From: Bryum argenteum
Lineage: Eukaryota; Streptophyta; Bryopsida; Bryales; Bryaceae
DNA: 64,000 nt
Assembly (NCBI GenBank): GCA_037043015.1
Contig: CM073323.1
Location: 20,488,758 to 20,552,757 of the forward strand
Direction: 5' to 3'
The notes under the pieces are model-generated. The model ran no database searches, was not told the DNA's origin, and worked only from the letters and a program-made list of their open reading frames with translations. Made by a program: the position numbers and the translations under genes. Below are positions 49,401-62,800 of the stretch, piece after piece. Each line of letters starts with the position of its first letter. The first letter of the stretch is position 1.

Positions 49401-49846
49401 TGAGCAGGTAAATCCCAGGTCCTCTCTACTTCAAACTTTCATCGTGCAGCTCTTAAAAACTGTGAACTTTGCAGAGATTTCATGAGGAGAACTACATTAT
49501 GCTTTTTCCTGTCTCTTATGAGCTGCAGCGCCGTTATCAACCATGTCTACTGATCGAAACTTATGGCTCCTTCCTACCGTAATGCCATAGCAGGGTGCTA
49601 GCCAATGAATCTACCTTAGTGTAGATAACAATGACATAAATATCAGTTATGATCACAGTTTCCGTTGTTTTGCATCTCATCTGCAGCACATTATGTTGTG
49701 TTTTGCAGGTGGCGGATTTTGTTTCAAGATACATCCCCGCCTACAAAGCTTATTTGCCAGCTCTCTACGACGAGGGACCGAAGGGTGCAAAAGAAGAGCA
49801 CACGTTGATGCTTCAAATTGATGAGAATCGCAACCCTCTCGGCTAA
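46418..49846 (+). CDS. GLYK: D-glycerate 3-kinase, plastidial (photorespiration)
   Basis: GLYK phosphorylates D-glycerate with ATP to 3-phosphoglycerate in the chloroplast, returning photorespiratory carbon to the Calvin cycle. Exons: 46418-46695, 46867-47104, 47192-47271, 47575-47626, 47766-47807, 48080-48158, 48515-48546, 48741-48809, 48929-49003, 49097-49213, 49357-49407, 49709-49846. They total 416 aa, slightly shorter than Arabidopsis (456), the difference lying in the N-terminal region. The first 60 residues are Ala/Ser/Arg-rich, transit-peptide-like. The P-loop SAPQGCGKTT is at about 176. SISIDDFY (about 205) matches the family motif after it. Other conserved blocks are NPGNRLLE, RGNAGSHDL, LPRYDKSAH, GDRADPSKW, VVLFEGWMLGF and a C-terminal VSRYIPAYKAYLPALY. 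All introns are GT-AG. Confidence 0.95.
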
Positions 49847-52800
49847 ATCAGCATTCAATTAGTCGATTTAAATGAAGCTCAATCATGGAGCCTAAGCAAG
49901 TGTCATTTCGTAGCCAAATTCTGTTTGCTCATGGGGCTCCATTGCGACTGCTAGATCCCAATTTTAACGCAGATAGTCAGGGTTTCCAGATCCTGCATCA
50001 TCTATTCTACTCCGAAACAGGAGCTTTGTGAACGTTCACTGACAAGGTCTCACCATTCTATTTCCAGTTTCATCCGTATTTCACAAACGCACTTGGATAT
50101 ACACCATTGCATTCTCATCTGGAATATACAGGCAGGTTGCAAGGCACTCTTCCTATCACAGCTTAACAAGTGATCAGAACGTGATTACTAATACTGGAAG
50201 GTACCCAACACCTACAAAAATCCATTGAAATTCAACCTTCATCACTGAAGAGAGCAACGAACCGGACGAATCGGTGTCGGTATCGCAGGCGATTCGATTC
50301 CGATGGCTACTGGGTTGTATCGTTCAGGGCCACACAATTTCCTAAGAATGGACGATTGAACGAACGCGATCGACCAGATTCGATAGACTCAGCCACCTCG
50401 CCGGCTTCCTGTCTCGATGCTTCGGGAATCACTTTTCTGTATCTTCGCCTTTCTATCACTTCCCCAAATTCTGCACGGTGGTAAGAATACAAGCTCAGAA
50501 ACTGCAACCCTAAATTCAGCTGTAACTATGATTCCGATGAAACTCACATTACCTGTACATAGCAGATCCTTGCAGACAGCAATACTTCAATGTTGTGAGC
50601 AATCGTTCTGATGGACGACACCTGATCTGATTTTGAAGAGGTAGATCTAGACGTGCTTCATTCTACGTACACTTATATGGTAAGAGCGGTAACTCTCGTA
50701 ATACCATCATCTGCAATGTTTTGAATGCGCGCCAGGCGCGTCACTTCGATTCCTTCGATGGAGAGGGACGGTATGCCCTTCAACAAGATCTAGCAGCTTT
50801 AAAAATGAACGGATTTCAAAGTCGGAAAGTGCATTGCAAAGATTATAGAGTCTAGTCATCATAGTGTTACGACACTAATCGTCAAAGCATGACACTAGAT
50901 GTGGGAGCATGCATATTTTCTTGTAAGTGGAAGAATATATTAGAAGAAGGTCGTAACCTTAAATGGTGGGTTTTTTCTAAAATATTTCTGAAAAATGAGG
51001 AATTAATTGGTTGTTAGAATTTTAAACAAAGACTTGCTATAAGATCTTGACACGGGATGTTCCACTCGAGACTATACGAGCTTTACATTACGATGCAGCC
51101 TTTCTACATTATGAAAGATGCAAGTTGTCATCTACCTTCAATCCAAAATTACAAAACATAATAAGTGGGTGCTGAGATTAATTTCCAAAGGTGCGACCAA
51201 CGTTTAAGGAGATTACCGTAGCTTCATAGCAGGTTCGGCACCTTGCTGCCTAATAAATGATTAAAGTTCAAAAACTAGGGGCACCACCTTAAAATAGTAT
51301 TTTCATAATTTCGGCAATTTTCTCCTATAATTTTATAAAATTTAGCTTGCCATTAAGCCCGCCTCTCTTCCATTGACTGACATGATAGATTTCTGTCTTT
51401 AGAGGTTTGCAATGCTCTCTGGTTTATAAAAGAGGAGTAAAGTTGTATCCAACGATGCATGTGGGATATTTGAACTTTGAGGTGAAGCACCTAGTTATTC
51501 TTCAATTTTTAAACACCCATAGTTTTTGCACAAAGTCTTCAAATGACATAAAATTTGTTGAGGTGAAAGATTACTTGATTTCTAAGCTTTCTTTAGACCA
51601 AAAAATTTCTAAGAAAATTGAACTTCTATGCACAAATGAGCTTCGAAAAACGGTTCCGAATGCATTTTGATACATGGACCTTTACACTGCTGTGTTGTTT
51701 TGTCCATATCTTTTGCATAAAAACTTTTTTTGACACAAAACTTGTTGGAGGTGGAAGAAGGCTTGATTTCTCAACTTTTATTAGTTTGACAAAATTCCAT
51801 AAAACTTCATCTTCTATGCGCAATTGGACTCCAAAAATCTGTGTCCAACACATTTCCAAAAGCCTCACATAAATTCTTGCTACTTCTAACCCATATTGTT
51901 TGTGGACTAATTTAAGTGGGCTTGATTACAAAAGAACATCTTCTCTCCCTGACATTCACACTAACCTCCCAACAAAGTTTGAAAACTAGTGTAAGGTAAG
52001 AAATTCTCACTTTTCGGCAACTTTGAATTATAATTTATATAATATTCGGCAAAAGATGCCAATAATTTTCCAAAATTTTAGGCATTTATTTCTAGAATTA
52101 TTTTCTGCCAAATCTGCTATAAAGCTACGACAGGCTAGAACTGAAAGAGCTTCAAATAGAACTTCTCCATGGGCCAAAACAATGGTCAGAGGTTTTTAAC
52201 ATGTTTTTTATGACGAAAGGTGCAAGTTGGACGCAATCGTGGCTAGCTTGAAGGCTTGTTTATTGGAATTGAAGGCGTTCATTCAGAAACTTTTGGCGAA
52301 GTATAATCATGCAAACTTTAATGTGTGTGAAGATTGTTGCTTATATTCAAAAATACTTCTGCGGCTTGAGCTTGCAAAGTTGGGATTCCGTAGGGAGCAT
52401 AATTTGACAACTCTTTTGTTGTCATTTCAACTCATTTGTTGTCATTTAGAGAACGGTTTGCAAGAGAAAAGATTTTTTTTTTTTTTAATTCACTGAAAGG
52501 CTTGGAAGAGAAGAGATACCTGATAATATGGAAATGCATAATTTTGAAAAACTTTTTACAAACGTTGTCAAAAAGTGTACAAATTTAGAAGCTCGTTAAT
52601 TTGTTTTTTGGAAGTTGTTTATGAGAATGTCGACAACCATCCCTTTCTTGACTACGGTGATAACAATGATCATGACAGTAATGTGGACAATAATGTTGTA
52701 ATAGTGACACTAATCATAAGAAAACAATGATACTGACAATAAAAAAAAATGATATTTCATAACGATTATCATCAAGACTTAACATTGATGCTCAATCACG

Positions 52801-53315
52801 TTTATTATAAAGACTTGAGATGATCTTAGCTTACAAAAAAACGAGAGGTTCGGCTCTTACTGAAGTATTAACATGAAGTAAATTTAGAAATCCTTGCACA
52901 AGCATGTGACTTATGCAATCACAAAGCTTGTGTTAACGATGTTACGGTGATCAAAGAGCAAATCTAAGTAGACAGTGGTTTCGAATTCTACAACTTATCA
53001 GTGTTCGGATTGACGCAACTTATCAGTAGTTTCTTCTGTCGAGGCTAGGATCGGAACCCTTTTATGCCAAACGTGGTAACCACAGAAATTTGAGTCTTGA
53101 TCATCATGGAAAAACGGATCACCGTATATCGTATTTTTGGGTTTATGACCAACAACTTTTATCTCTCAAATCGCATGTGTTCCCTACAAGTGTTATTTTT
53201 TGAATTTTTTATTTTTTAAATTTTTTATGTTTTTTTTTTTCACCCTTTTACTTTCTGCGCCTTTGCTCCTTCCCCTCACTTCAATCTTTTTATCACTGTA
53301 GTTCCTTTTATAGTT

Positions 53316-53359
<44 letters not shown>

Positions 53360-55402
53360 TGGGTGGTTGACCAGTTCGTTTACGATAATATGAACGAGCG
53401 ATTGGTCATAATTTCGGCAATGGGAAAAACCTTTTGAATGTTTTAAGAGAGTTTAGATGAAATTTCACCTCAAAGAAGAATAGAGAGTGTATGAAGGAAT
53501 TTTGAAGCGGGACATGAGCGATTTGAAATGATTATTTTACGTAGTTGTTGATTTACGGGTTTGAGTTATTACATCGTCGATTTCGAATGCGTAAATGATT
53601 GTTTTAAAATATTCAAAATACAACTGTGAAACATAATTATATTTTAGAGTAGAAAAAAAAATTGTCAAAGAGATCCATGTTTGCTTTTAATTCAGAAATT
53701 CAGAGCGACTTCACATACGTTTTGATCCTAAGCACTGATATTGTTCATAAGTACGTCAAAAACCCTAAAATCGCGGTCGTGCACTGTATTAAGCGATTAA
53801 ACAATGTTGTAAAATAATTTTTAAAGAAGAGTATTTGAGGCATCCCACAGAACAGATTCATTTGCAAATTAATGAAATTCGTGGTTTTCCACAAATGTTT
53901 GGATTCATCCATTGCTCACATTGGAGAAGGATAAATACCCTAATTGGTTGGCATGCTCAATATTAAGATAAAAATGAGTTTAATTTTTTTTTATCAGTGT
54001 CATTCTTATCAAAAACCTACGAATAGGAGATTGCAATGATATCAATGTCATTCATAAGAGTTCCTCAATTGAAAATTACTTAAATGAGATTGCATCTTAC
54101 GCAAAACTCATCATTAATGCGCATCAATTATACATTTTTTAACTTTTAGCAAATAAAATTCATTTTAAATAAATGATTTTTCAGAAAATGATTAACTCAT
54201 AGAAAATCTTTAGAGGAAGTATATGTTAAGAACTTAATATATATAAAAAAAAAACAAGAAAAATTAGAGATAAAGTCCTTATGCTTGTTGCAAACATATC
54301 GTAATATTTTAAAACAACTTTCAAGATTGTAGATAAAGTCTATGCTCAAAAAAATTATGATGAATTTTATTATTATTCATTAAATGATTATTAATGATGA
54401 GAAACAAATTTATAATTTGAATCACAAATTTTAACTTGACGTGTATCGCGCAAATTTGATGAAGAAGCGTCATTCTTTTTTTCAGGTAAATCACTCATCT
54501 TTGCAGCGCTGCGCAATATCGTATGTATTTTTTCGTAATATATATAACAAACTTCGAGCATTCCGATGAGCTTCATTATATTATTCATGGAGTTGAATTT
54601 CTTCTTGTGCTTCTCAATTTTAGCTCTGCATAGGTTTTAGTACAAAAATGATTTGTTAAGTGAAAACCAGTAAAAATAGTAACAATAACACGAAATCGAT
54701 TCTTACTCATAAAATTTTTTCGGTTACTAATATGTTATTTCTCGTACAACTTGAATAAATGAATCGTAAGTTAATGATTTCATTCATGGAGATAAACTTC
54801 AGGAGGTGTAGAAATGTCACTATCAAAATATTCAAAAGTAAAATTTATTGGACATTGATTTTAAAGTACATCAAAAATTTGAAAAGTATAGTAAGAAAGT
54901 TTGTCAGGATATAATAAGAGAAACACAAAAAATAAAAATAAAAATAAAAATTAAAAAAAATTTAGAAACAAAAAAAAATGTTCACGACAGAGAAATTAGC
55001 AACGAAGTGATAGAAAGAGAAGGTTTTTGTTTAAACTTTAAAATTGTGTTTTCGCATGGTTTTTATAGTTGTTTGTGCTTGATTATTGAAGAAATAAATT
55101 AAAATAAAATGGTTATGATGAATAATATTATGATGTAGTATATAGTGTAATAACAAAAATACATAGAACTAGTAAAGAAAAGGTAAGAGTACGGGTAGAG
55201 AACAGTAGATTAAAAATACAATGCTTGTGTTAATGATTATTGGAGTCATTTGATTTGTATCGCAAGTTTTTTTACAAAGTCTTAGGAAAGTTAATAACGC
55301 CAATTCTCCTATCTCTAAATTCTATTTACCATACCGAATTTAGACACTCAATGATGATAAACTTTCAATCGAAAAGGTTATAACATACGAATTCTACAAT
55401 TT
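49847..55402. other. Long AT-rich spacer
   Basis: After the GLYK 3' untranslated region no gene is supported. Short frames at 50307-50507, 51407-51872, 52227-52496 and 54848-55102 have no recognised domains. The last is dominated by a (AAAATAAAAATA)-like low-complexity run. Confidence 0.5.
53319..53357. repeat. Poly-T tract
   Basis: An uninterrupted run of about 38 T on the plus strand, similar to that at 21566. Confidence 0.95.
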
Positions 55403-56075
55403 ATGAATGTCTATAATATACTTTTTTATCACAACAGGACCGATTATTGTTTAGAAATGCTAACGAAATCTAACTTTAGAAGACAGTTGCACACGATCGA
55501 GGATTGCTCTATAGAGTATTTCGAAACTGAACAATTTTATGAAAAGTTAACAGAGAATCTTGATGACACTCAGTTTCTTATCAATATGAACAATGCTATA
55601 TCATTGGAATTTAGGGTTGATCCTAACATTAAATATGCGAATGTTGTGGGCGAAGGGCAGTCCATGACATTGGTTGTGCAAATCTCCGAGGGAGTAGCGA
55701 TTAATGATCGAAGCGTCTATGCTCATTTTTACAAACTTTAATCGAACATATTGGACTACAAGTGTCAATGATCACAATTCTGGTATTTATTGTCGAACAA
55801 GTCAAAAAGTTTGGTAAGTCATCACCTTATTTTCAGAATAATTATTTAAATCTCGAGCCTACTAGTTAGATCTATGTGAGCGTACTAAACTGGTCAGGTT
55901 GGATAATTGTTCTAGTCATAATAGCAGCTCTAAGCTAAAAGTCACCTTGATAGAAAAAAAAAAAAAAATTATCAAATTTTTGTCTCCATGTTGTACAGAT
56001 TTGTGTTAACATGCTGAAACATTTGTCATTTTGAAGATTAAAAATCCATGGACTAGGAGATGGGAAGTCAAAATA
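55403..56075 (+). pseudogene. Pogo-like (DDE_1 type) transposase fossil
   Basis: Codons 1-111 (55403-55741) include ENLDDTQFLINMNN, the region around the first catalytic Asp, and IKYANVVGEGQSMTLVVQIS, typical of DDE_1 transposases best known from oomycetes and fungi. After a frame change the homology continues: YCRTSQKVW (about 55790-55813), a second-Asp block VRLDNCSSHN (about 55895-55925), IIKFLSPCCTDLC (about 55970) and KIKNPWTRRWEV (about 56036-56071). Stops interrupt it after the YCRTSQKVW block and after DLC. The N-terminal DNA-binding part is not visible. The reading is from motif memory, without an alignment. Confidence 0.6.
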
Positions 56076-59000
56076 TTATAAATGATTACACTTAATGCTT
56101 GGCAAAATATTCTTAGAATGTGGTCTGACGTGTTATGTGTGTAGTTCTTAAGGACATTGGTTTGCATTTACTAATCTCGCACCCAACACGAGGTCGCTCT
56201 TCCCCTTTCCTTTTGTTTCCCATGATGTCTACAGATTTTCCCAGGTAAAAAAATCTTAAAGGATTTCAGAAATTATAAAAAATTTAAAGAACCTTTGATA
56301 CGTAATCACTCCATAATATGTGAATAATTTCTAAATGAAAAAAATATTATAGTTAAAACGTGATAATTGAATAATGACGTAAGTAATAAAATTATAAGTT
56401 CAATCACTAAATATCGTCATATCTAATACAACAGAATTACAAATTCTATTAGTGGATCTCTGATTAGAATTGTATTACAAATTCTATTACTAATATGAAA
56501 ATAAATTACACTATATCTTGGTTTTGTTATTCCCTCACATCAAGGTTGAATCAATCTCATTGAGAAAGAACTGAACGAGTCCCTAGAGATATATAATGGA
56601 TTGTATTCATTTCCAGCGTCAAGGTTGGACCAATCTCATAGAGAATAGACCGAACGAGTGTGCAGGGATATTTAATGATTTTGTACCAATCTGAAAAAAT
56701 TTAAAAAATTATAAAAAGTTTAGAAAATCTTTTATACATATTGACTCCATAATATGTGAATAATTTCTTAATGAAAAAAAAAATTACAGTAAAAAATGTG
56801 ATAATTGAATAATGACCCAAATAATTTTCATAGAGAGAAGATGCAATTAAAGATGTTAATAGAGAAGTGGACATTGATAATATATCTTTTGCAAAATAGT
56901 CCATGATAAGGTGTAGTTTGACTTTGGGTATTGATGAAAATATGTTCAACAACTGTTATCCCACAAGATATGAGCAACACCTCATACTTCTGTGATACTT
57001 CCTATGGCACCTTGATTTCACTATGTATGTTATTTCCATTCAATAAAAAATTTAGCAACTCAATTCTATTTTTTACTTCTCGTGATTTCTCATTATATTA
57101 GAATATTTGTCATCATTTTCAATTTTATTTTGATTGCAAATTTTTTCGCAGGTCTAATCATTATGTAATTTCCCTACAACCCTACTTGTGCACATGTATA
57201 TTTCAGAATTTAACAGTAATTGTCAACTTCTTCATTATTCAATTCTTTAATTTTTACTACTGTTCACAATTGGTGTTGGAAATGACAATTAGACTTGCTA
57301 TAAATCTAGAATTGTTGACCTATGGTTTTGTTGTTTGTATTTAGTATCACCAATACTAACTATAATTTAGTGTAATTAGAATGAAGAATCATCACATGAT
57401 ATCAATCACATTGTGAGTAGTTATTAATTGATAAAAATGAAAGTGATTAAATTTGGAAAGTAAAGATATTCTGGTATTGGATCAAAAGTTAATTTTTGAA
57501 CTGTATTATTTTAAGGTAAGATTTGTTAAAGAAAGTAAATCACTAGATATTCTATGTAAGTTAAAAATATCTTATGTAAGTTAATCGATGGCAAACTGAC
57601 ATTGGGATGCGCAAAAATGATTTCTTCTAAAGTAAATCTTTGCTCGACTTAGCAGATGTCACCTTTTTTCGTGAAATTCCCTCGAGGATGAAATTATGAC
57701 CGCGTTACATGTAAATACTCCGTACACAAATATGATTCTACTGTTTATGTTGGATAAAATCTCTCTATGATTCGTTGACAATGTCAATATCTTCCATTAA
57801 CTTATCAACGCAAAAGAATTGATTTTAACAGCAGTGAAAAAATGCGTGCATGATGAATCGAAGATGAAAATTGAACAAGTATTTCATATCTACATTGTCT
57901 CTGCTGTAATAAAATTTTCCAGCCTCAAAATTCTTCTCGTACAAAACATAGACGAGTAGAGCACCCTAGTCCAAGGAGTCTCAAGCATACCAGAAGAGTT
58001 CGTTACTATACCATGAGTTAAATCCACCAGACGAGAAACCCAAACGTCTGAAATACTTCGCTTCCGATACTACAAAACTTCATGAGAGAAAGTACAAATA
58101 TATTTATAAGAAGAAAAATGTCTCATCACTGTACAATCTTTTCCAGATGATTTACGAATTCTTCAGTCTCCCTTGAACCTCAGTCTGAACTTGCATAGTT
58201 TTTCAAGGCACCTCAAAAATTGTGTATGCAACTTGTGACTCTTAAATTTAGTATGTGTAGGCCCCTACCACTTCTTTATCTCCTAATATGTTTCTATAAA
58301 AAATTGTTATGAACATTCTCTACAACCACCGCTTTTCATGAACACTCTTCTTTTACAGAACTTGCACACGTGGTTTTGGATTTCTTCCATCTCTCATATG
58401 TTACTCACATAAATGCGCCCATCTCTTCTACAAAACCTTCAATACTCACTCTATCTGATTTAGCTCTATTTTTTTTTTTTTAGATAAGGGACAATTATAA
58501 AAAAGCTCCTATTTAAGAGTCTTCACTCTTTTCAACATATTTTTCTTTCTCTCCTCTTGATGCATTCTATAAGCATATATGTTGAATTGCATTGTCTTTA
58601 AGACTCACTCTGCTTGCTCTCCATCTGATTCTCCACTCTGTTATTACATATTTCTCAATTTTTTTCTCTCTTGCTGCTTCAACCTGAGGCAAATTTATAG
58701 TTGATTCAAGCTTGTGGGCTTCAAAGTTTCATATTGTAAGTTTCTTCTTAACACTGTTTTTAATTAATAGAAGCAAGTTACTATCTATGTAGTTGATTTT
58801 TTATTTACACTTAAAATTTAGAATCAAAGCTTTTTCTATGGTTCATGGAAACCTCATGTTCAAAGCTTTAACTCGTTTAATGAAAGTCACATCCAAAACT
58901 TAAATTTAATTAGATTGCAGTTGATCTAATGTGAAAAATTCTTGCTTGATTTCACATTTTAGTCACGTCATCTATTGTTTGTGATGTGATCTGTGATCTT

Positions 59001-59342
59001 TTCACTTTGTTATATACTAAAAGATTTTCTCATGTTGTATACACATAGGGTTTGGTTTTTGTATAAATGAGGTATTCACAAAATCTGTGAAAAGAGGTAT
59101 TAAATTCAAAAACTGTGATTCTAAACTTCAAGATTCACTTATATAATATCATTCAGAAGTTTTACTTACAACTTCCACCATGTAAATTAATATTATCACA
59201 GAAGGCTATATAAGTTTTTACCTTACAAGTTTTATAGAAGATTTAGTATAAATTTTTCCCATGTAAGCTTACTATGCCACTAAACTTGAAAGTTAGTTAT
59301 TTTGTTTATTAAGTTGTGCATTTCTTTGTTTCTAGGTGAACC
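56076..59342. other. AT-rich spacer with local repeats
   Basis: No genes are seen. It contains the repeats listed separately at 56268-56820. The rest has scattered low-complexity T-rich sequence. Confidence 0.5.
56268..56820. repeat. Direct repeats of about 115 and 78 bases
   Basis: 56268-56385 and 56700-56820 are diverged direct copies sharing CTCCATAATATGTGAATAAT and GTGATAATTGAATAATGAC. Between them, 56529-56610 and 56611-56690 are tandem diverged copies sharing TCAAGGTTG, CAATCTCAT and GAACGAGT. This may mark the two ends of a small element with direct terminal repeats; no coding content is seen. Confidence 0.5.
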
Positions 59343-59343
59343 A

Positions 59344-59836
59344 TGCGAAGTAGAACATTGAAGAATGATGAAAGAAGATTAATTGTAGATACGCCTAAGA
59401 GGTATGAAATCATCGGTAATTGTTTCACTTTTGAACATGCCAAGATCTTCTATTTCCACAGTATTCACAAAGTGGAAAGTGAGAGAGAGGCTACCAACAC
59501 TAAGTATTCATGCAATTCGAGAATTATCTCAGCAGTTATTACAAGATCAGCGCCAATCTATTGCTCAAATTGCACAAAATTTTAATGTGGCACGTAATAC
59601 AATTCCCAAATATATTCATAACTTGAGATATAGAAGTCGTATTGCTCCCAAGAAACCATTTTTTTCTTCTCATCACATGACAAATGACTTGACTTTGCTA
59701 AGGTCCATGCACATTGGGCTGTTGAGGATTGGAAGAATATCATATGGATGGATGAGTCTTCCTTTAAGTTGGGGAAGAATAGCAAGCAAATTCGAGTTTG
59801 CACTAATAGAAATCAGCGTTTTATCACTCATTTTCA
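59344..59836 (+). pseudogene. Tc1/mariner transposase, 5' part
   Basis: It begins near the ATG at 59344. Frame changes near 59430 and 59690 are needed to follow the protein. An HTH-like segment, SIAQIAQNFNVARNTIPKYI (about 59559), is followed by RSRIAPKKPF (about 59632), a Tc1-type linker. Then comes KVHAHWAVEDWKNIIWMDES (about 59702), which contains the first catalytic Asp of the DDE triad. The frame stays recognisable to NRNQRFIT at about 59832, where foreign DNA interrupts. The remainder resumes at about 63357. Confidence 0.8.
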
Positions 59837-62800
59837 GTTTTTCACGCGTTATCAGTGACGTTTACCCACACTATACCGAATTGGTGTAGTAATCACATCG
59901 AATTAGACGTGATGTAGCGTTAAACTGTTCAATATAAATTTGTCACAAATGACGTCGTGAAAACGCTCCGCGTCAAATAAGATATTGGTGAAACGCGGTG
60001 TAACGTTTGTACGTTAAAAATAACGGCGTGGCGTTAGATTAACCCCTAACTCTCCGAAACGGGTTTTGGCTCTTTTGAGCAGTGAAAGTGAAGTAGTAAA
60101 AATTAATATTTTTTGTTGTTTTTTTTATAAAAGATAAATATATCTAAAGTGAATATGTGGTAAATTTTTTGAAAGTAAATTCAATTTTAGCTTCTTGTAT
60201 GGCATTTTAAAGTTTTTGAGTCGAGATGGGGCAGAACGTGCGGGGCTTTAGGCGAATGGGAGATGGTGGCAGAAAATTGGCAGTTGTGCGGTTAGCTTAC
60301 CAAAATTAGGAAAGGGTAGGGGATTTAGGAAGGGATTTAGAGAGGGGTCATGTGCTTGCATGGTGGAGAGGAGCCATGTGCTTGCATGGTAGAGAGGGGC
60401 GATGTGCTTGGATGGAGGGGAATTTTTCTAATTAGCAAGATCATGTCCTTGCATGTCAGCCCCGGCTTGATTGTATTTATTTGTAGGATGCCCAGGGCTT
60501 GCTCATTGGGTGAAAGGGCTTTGCTTGATCAACAAGCAGTAGCAATCAACGATGGAGGTCTGGATAAATCATATGTGGTTTGATCGACATGTTGCGAGCG
60601 TGTCCTCTGATCGGCTTCAACGGTTGTTGTCAACGAACGTAAAAATGGTTGCAAAGCCCCCAATCTCTCAAGAATGTATGATGTATTTTGTCTCCTACGC
60701 ACACGTCGTGCATGATGACTTTGGCGACGTTCTGTGCTCTTAGAATTCCGCTCCACGACGTATAACCTGGTGTGTGCAATTAGTACTAGTAGAGTGTGCA
60801 GCTAGTACTGTAGTAGTGCAAATCTGATACACCTCTATTAATCACGTTTCATATGACGTTATATCGCGACATATACGTTAAACGACGTCACTATTATTGT
60901 AGTTTATATGTGAATGCGTCACTGTAGACGTTGGTTTAACGTAAAAGCGTCATTATTGACGTTGTTATAACGTGAACGTGTCACTTTTGACATCACATCA
61001 ACACAAGCATGCCAAGAAAGACGTCCACTATGACGTTTAGAATTACGTACTTTAGTCCATCCAGAGGGATGACTTTCATCGGGGTGGGTGAACGGAGGCG
61101 GCTAGGATTAGCCGTTATAGTTGGGTCATGGTACTTTAAGGGAAGATATAAGCTAGAGTCTCACTCTTTCTTTCATTTCTACACATTTTGTGTTAGAGTT
61201 CTACAGTTTTAGAGATTAACATGTTAGATTGTTAAAGTATGAGTTGTAAAGGTGTAAGAGTGTTACAAGTTTTTATTCTTTTTTTGCAATTCTTAGGTTG
61301 TTCAAGAGGTGCATCGTGATAATCTTCGTCCCAGTTTGATTGCATGACGTGTCTTATTAAACTCAGCGTGTCCGTGGTAATGTGTGCTGTGCTGATCAAG
61401 AAAAATCCAACATGAGGAAACCCAGAAAGTCACTCTGCGGCGGCTAGGGTTTTTGCGTCAAAAGTGATGCGCGCGTCAAAAGTGACATAGGTTGTGTTAA
61501 ACACCGTTTTTAGAGACGTCATCAGATAGGGTACGTGAATGCGTCACCATTAACGCAGGTTTAACGTATATGTCGTTGATTTAACGTATATGTCGTTAGT
61601 TTGTATATACGACGTTAATAGTGACGTGGTTTAACGTATATGTCAACAATGATGGCCTTTAACAACTATGTCAAAATTGACGTGGTTTAACTTATACGTC
61701 ACAAGTGACACTCTTTACGAACCCAGAAATTAACGTTAAACAGCCTCGATCACCTTCACTTTAGACGCTGTTTTTCTGCTGAGAACTTTGGGTTTTGATG
61801 CATGTCTAGGGGCAATTTTTTCCAGTACGCAGGAGTGGTATATTCGTCCACGGAGACGAACACGAAAAGAGCAGAGAGATAGGAACCATATGAAGGCGAT
61901 CACCTAGGCAATTGCTTTTCTCTACTCTGATGATGACTATACTGTGCATACAAGAAGAAGTTGGGGGCCCGAAGACGTTGCCTGGACAGAAAGCGATGTT
62001 TCTAGTGAAGCAATTTAAACAGGTAAGTGACCGTTGATCACAAACTTGCAATTATTGGCAGATGAAATAGTACATCCCAATCAGTTTTTGCTGATTTGTT
62101 GCTATTACGTCACCATTGGTTTTTTCGCGTGGGCTGCGCAGATGAAGAAGAATCCAACCTGATCCGGACACGGATGTATGCACATTTTTCCTCCTCTACA
62201 CACTAAGCTCATCGATCTTTAGCGGGTGGAGAAGCTCATTATTCTAGAAAGCTGTGTGCGCTGTCAGGTAGACTTTATTTTGTATTCTGTTTCTTGCAAC
62301 AGAACATTGTACCGACATTATTGCGTTTGCAATCTTATATGTTACATATTGTAGCTTACCTCTTTATGCGCAAAGTGAAGTGCTAAGTCCTACAGTTATG
62401 CAAATTTTATTGATATTCATGTGCGGTTTTCTCACGTTCAATTATATTTACTACGCTTTAAAATGTTAACGTTAACAAAGGTTAACAACGCGTTATAATA
62501 AAACGTTAAATTGTATGTTACAAAGCGTTTAACCGCGTCTAATTGTGATTCATTAAACGCTTCAGTCCCATTTCGCATGACGTTATATCACGTTAAGTTG
62601 TATCTTACAACGCGTTTAATTTAACGTTTTATGATGTTAAACCGTGTTCAATCGCATTTTCCAGTACGTGCCTCTGCATTAAGTTGTGTTTAAAGTGACG
62701 CTTCAGTTGCGTTTTGATTGACGCTATAACATGTTTAACATAACACCTGCGCATTAAACCTGCTACGTCTAACAACATTTTGAAAAACGCACGCAAATAC

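Noticed and set aside
59870..59905. CACTATACC as the left end of the nested insertion
   Set aside because: The Tc1 coding sequence is already lost by about 59833, so the boundary lies upstream, and no matching duplication is found here.
60350..60583. Cys/Gly-rich 77-residue frame
   Set aside because: Its first part is a translation of a three-unit tandem repeat inside the nested insertion.
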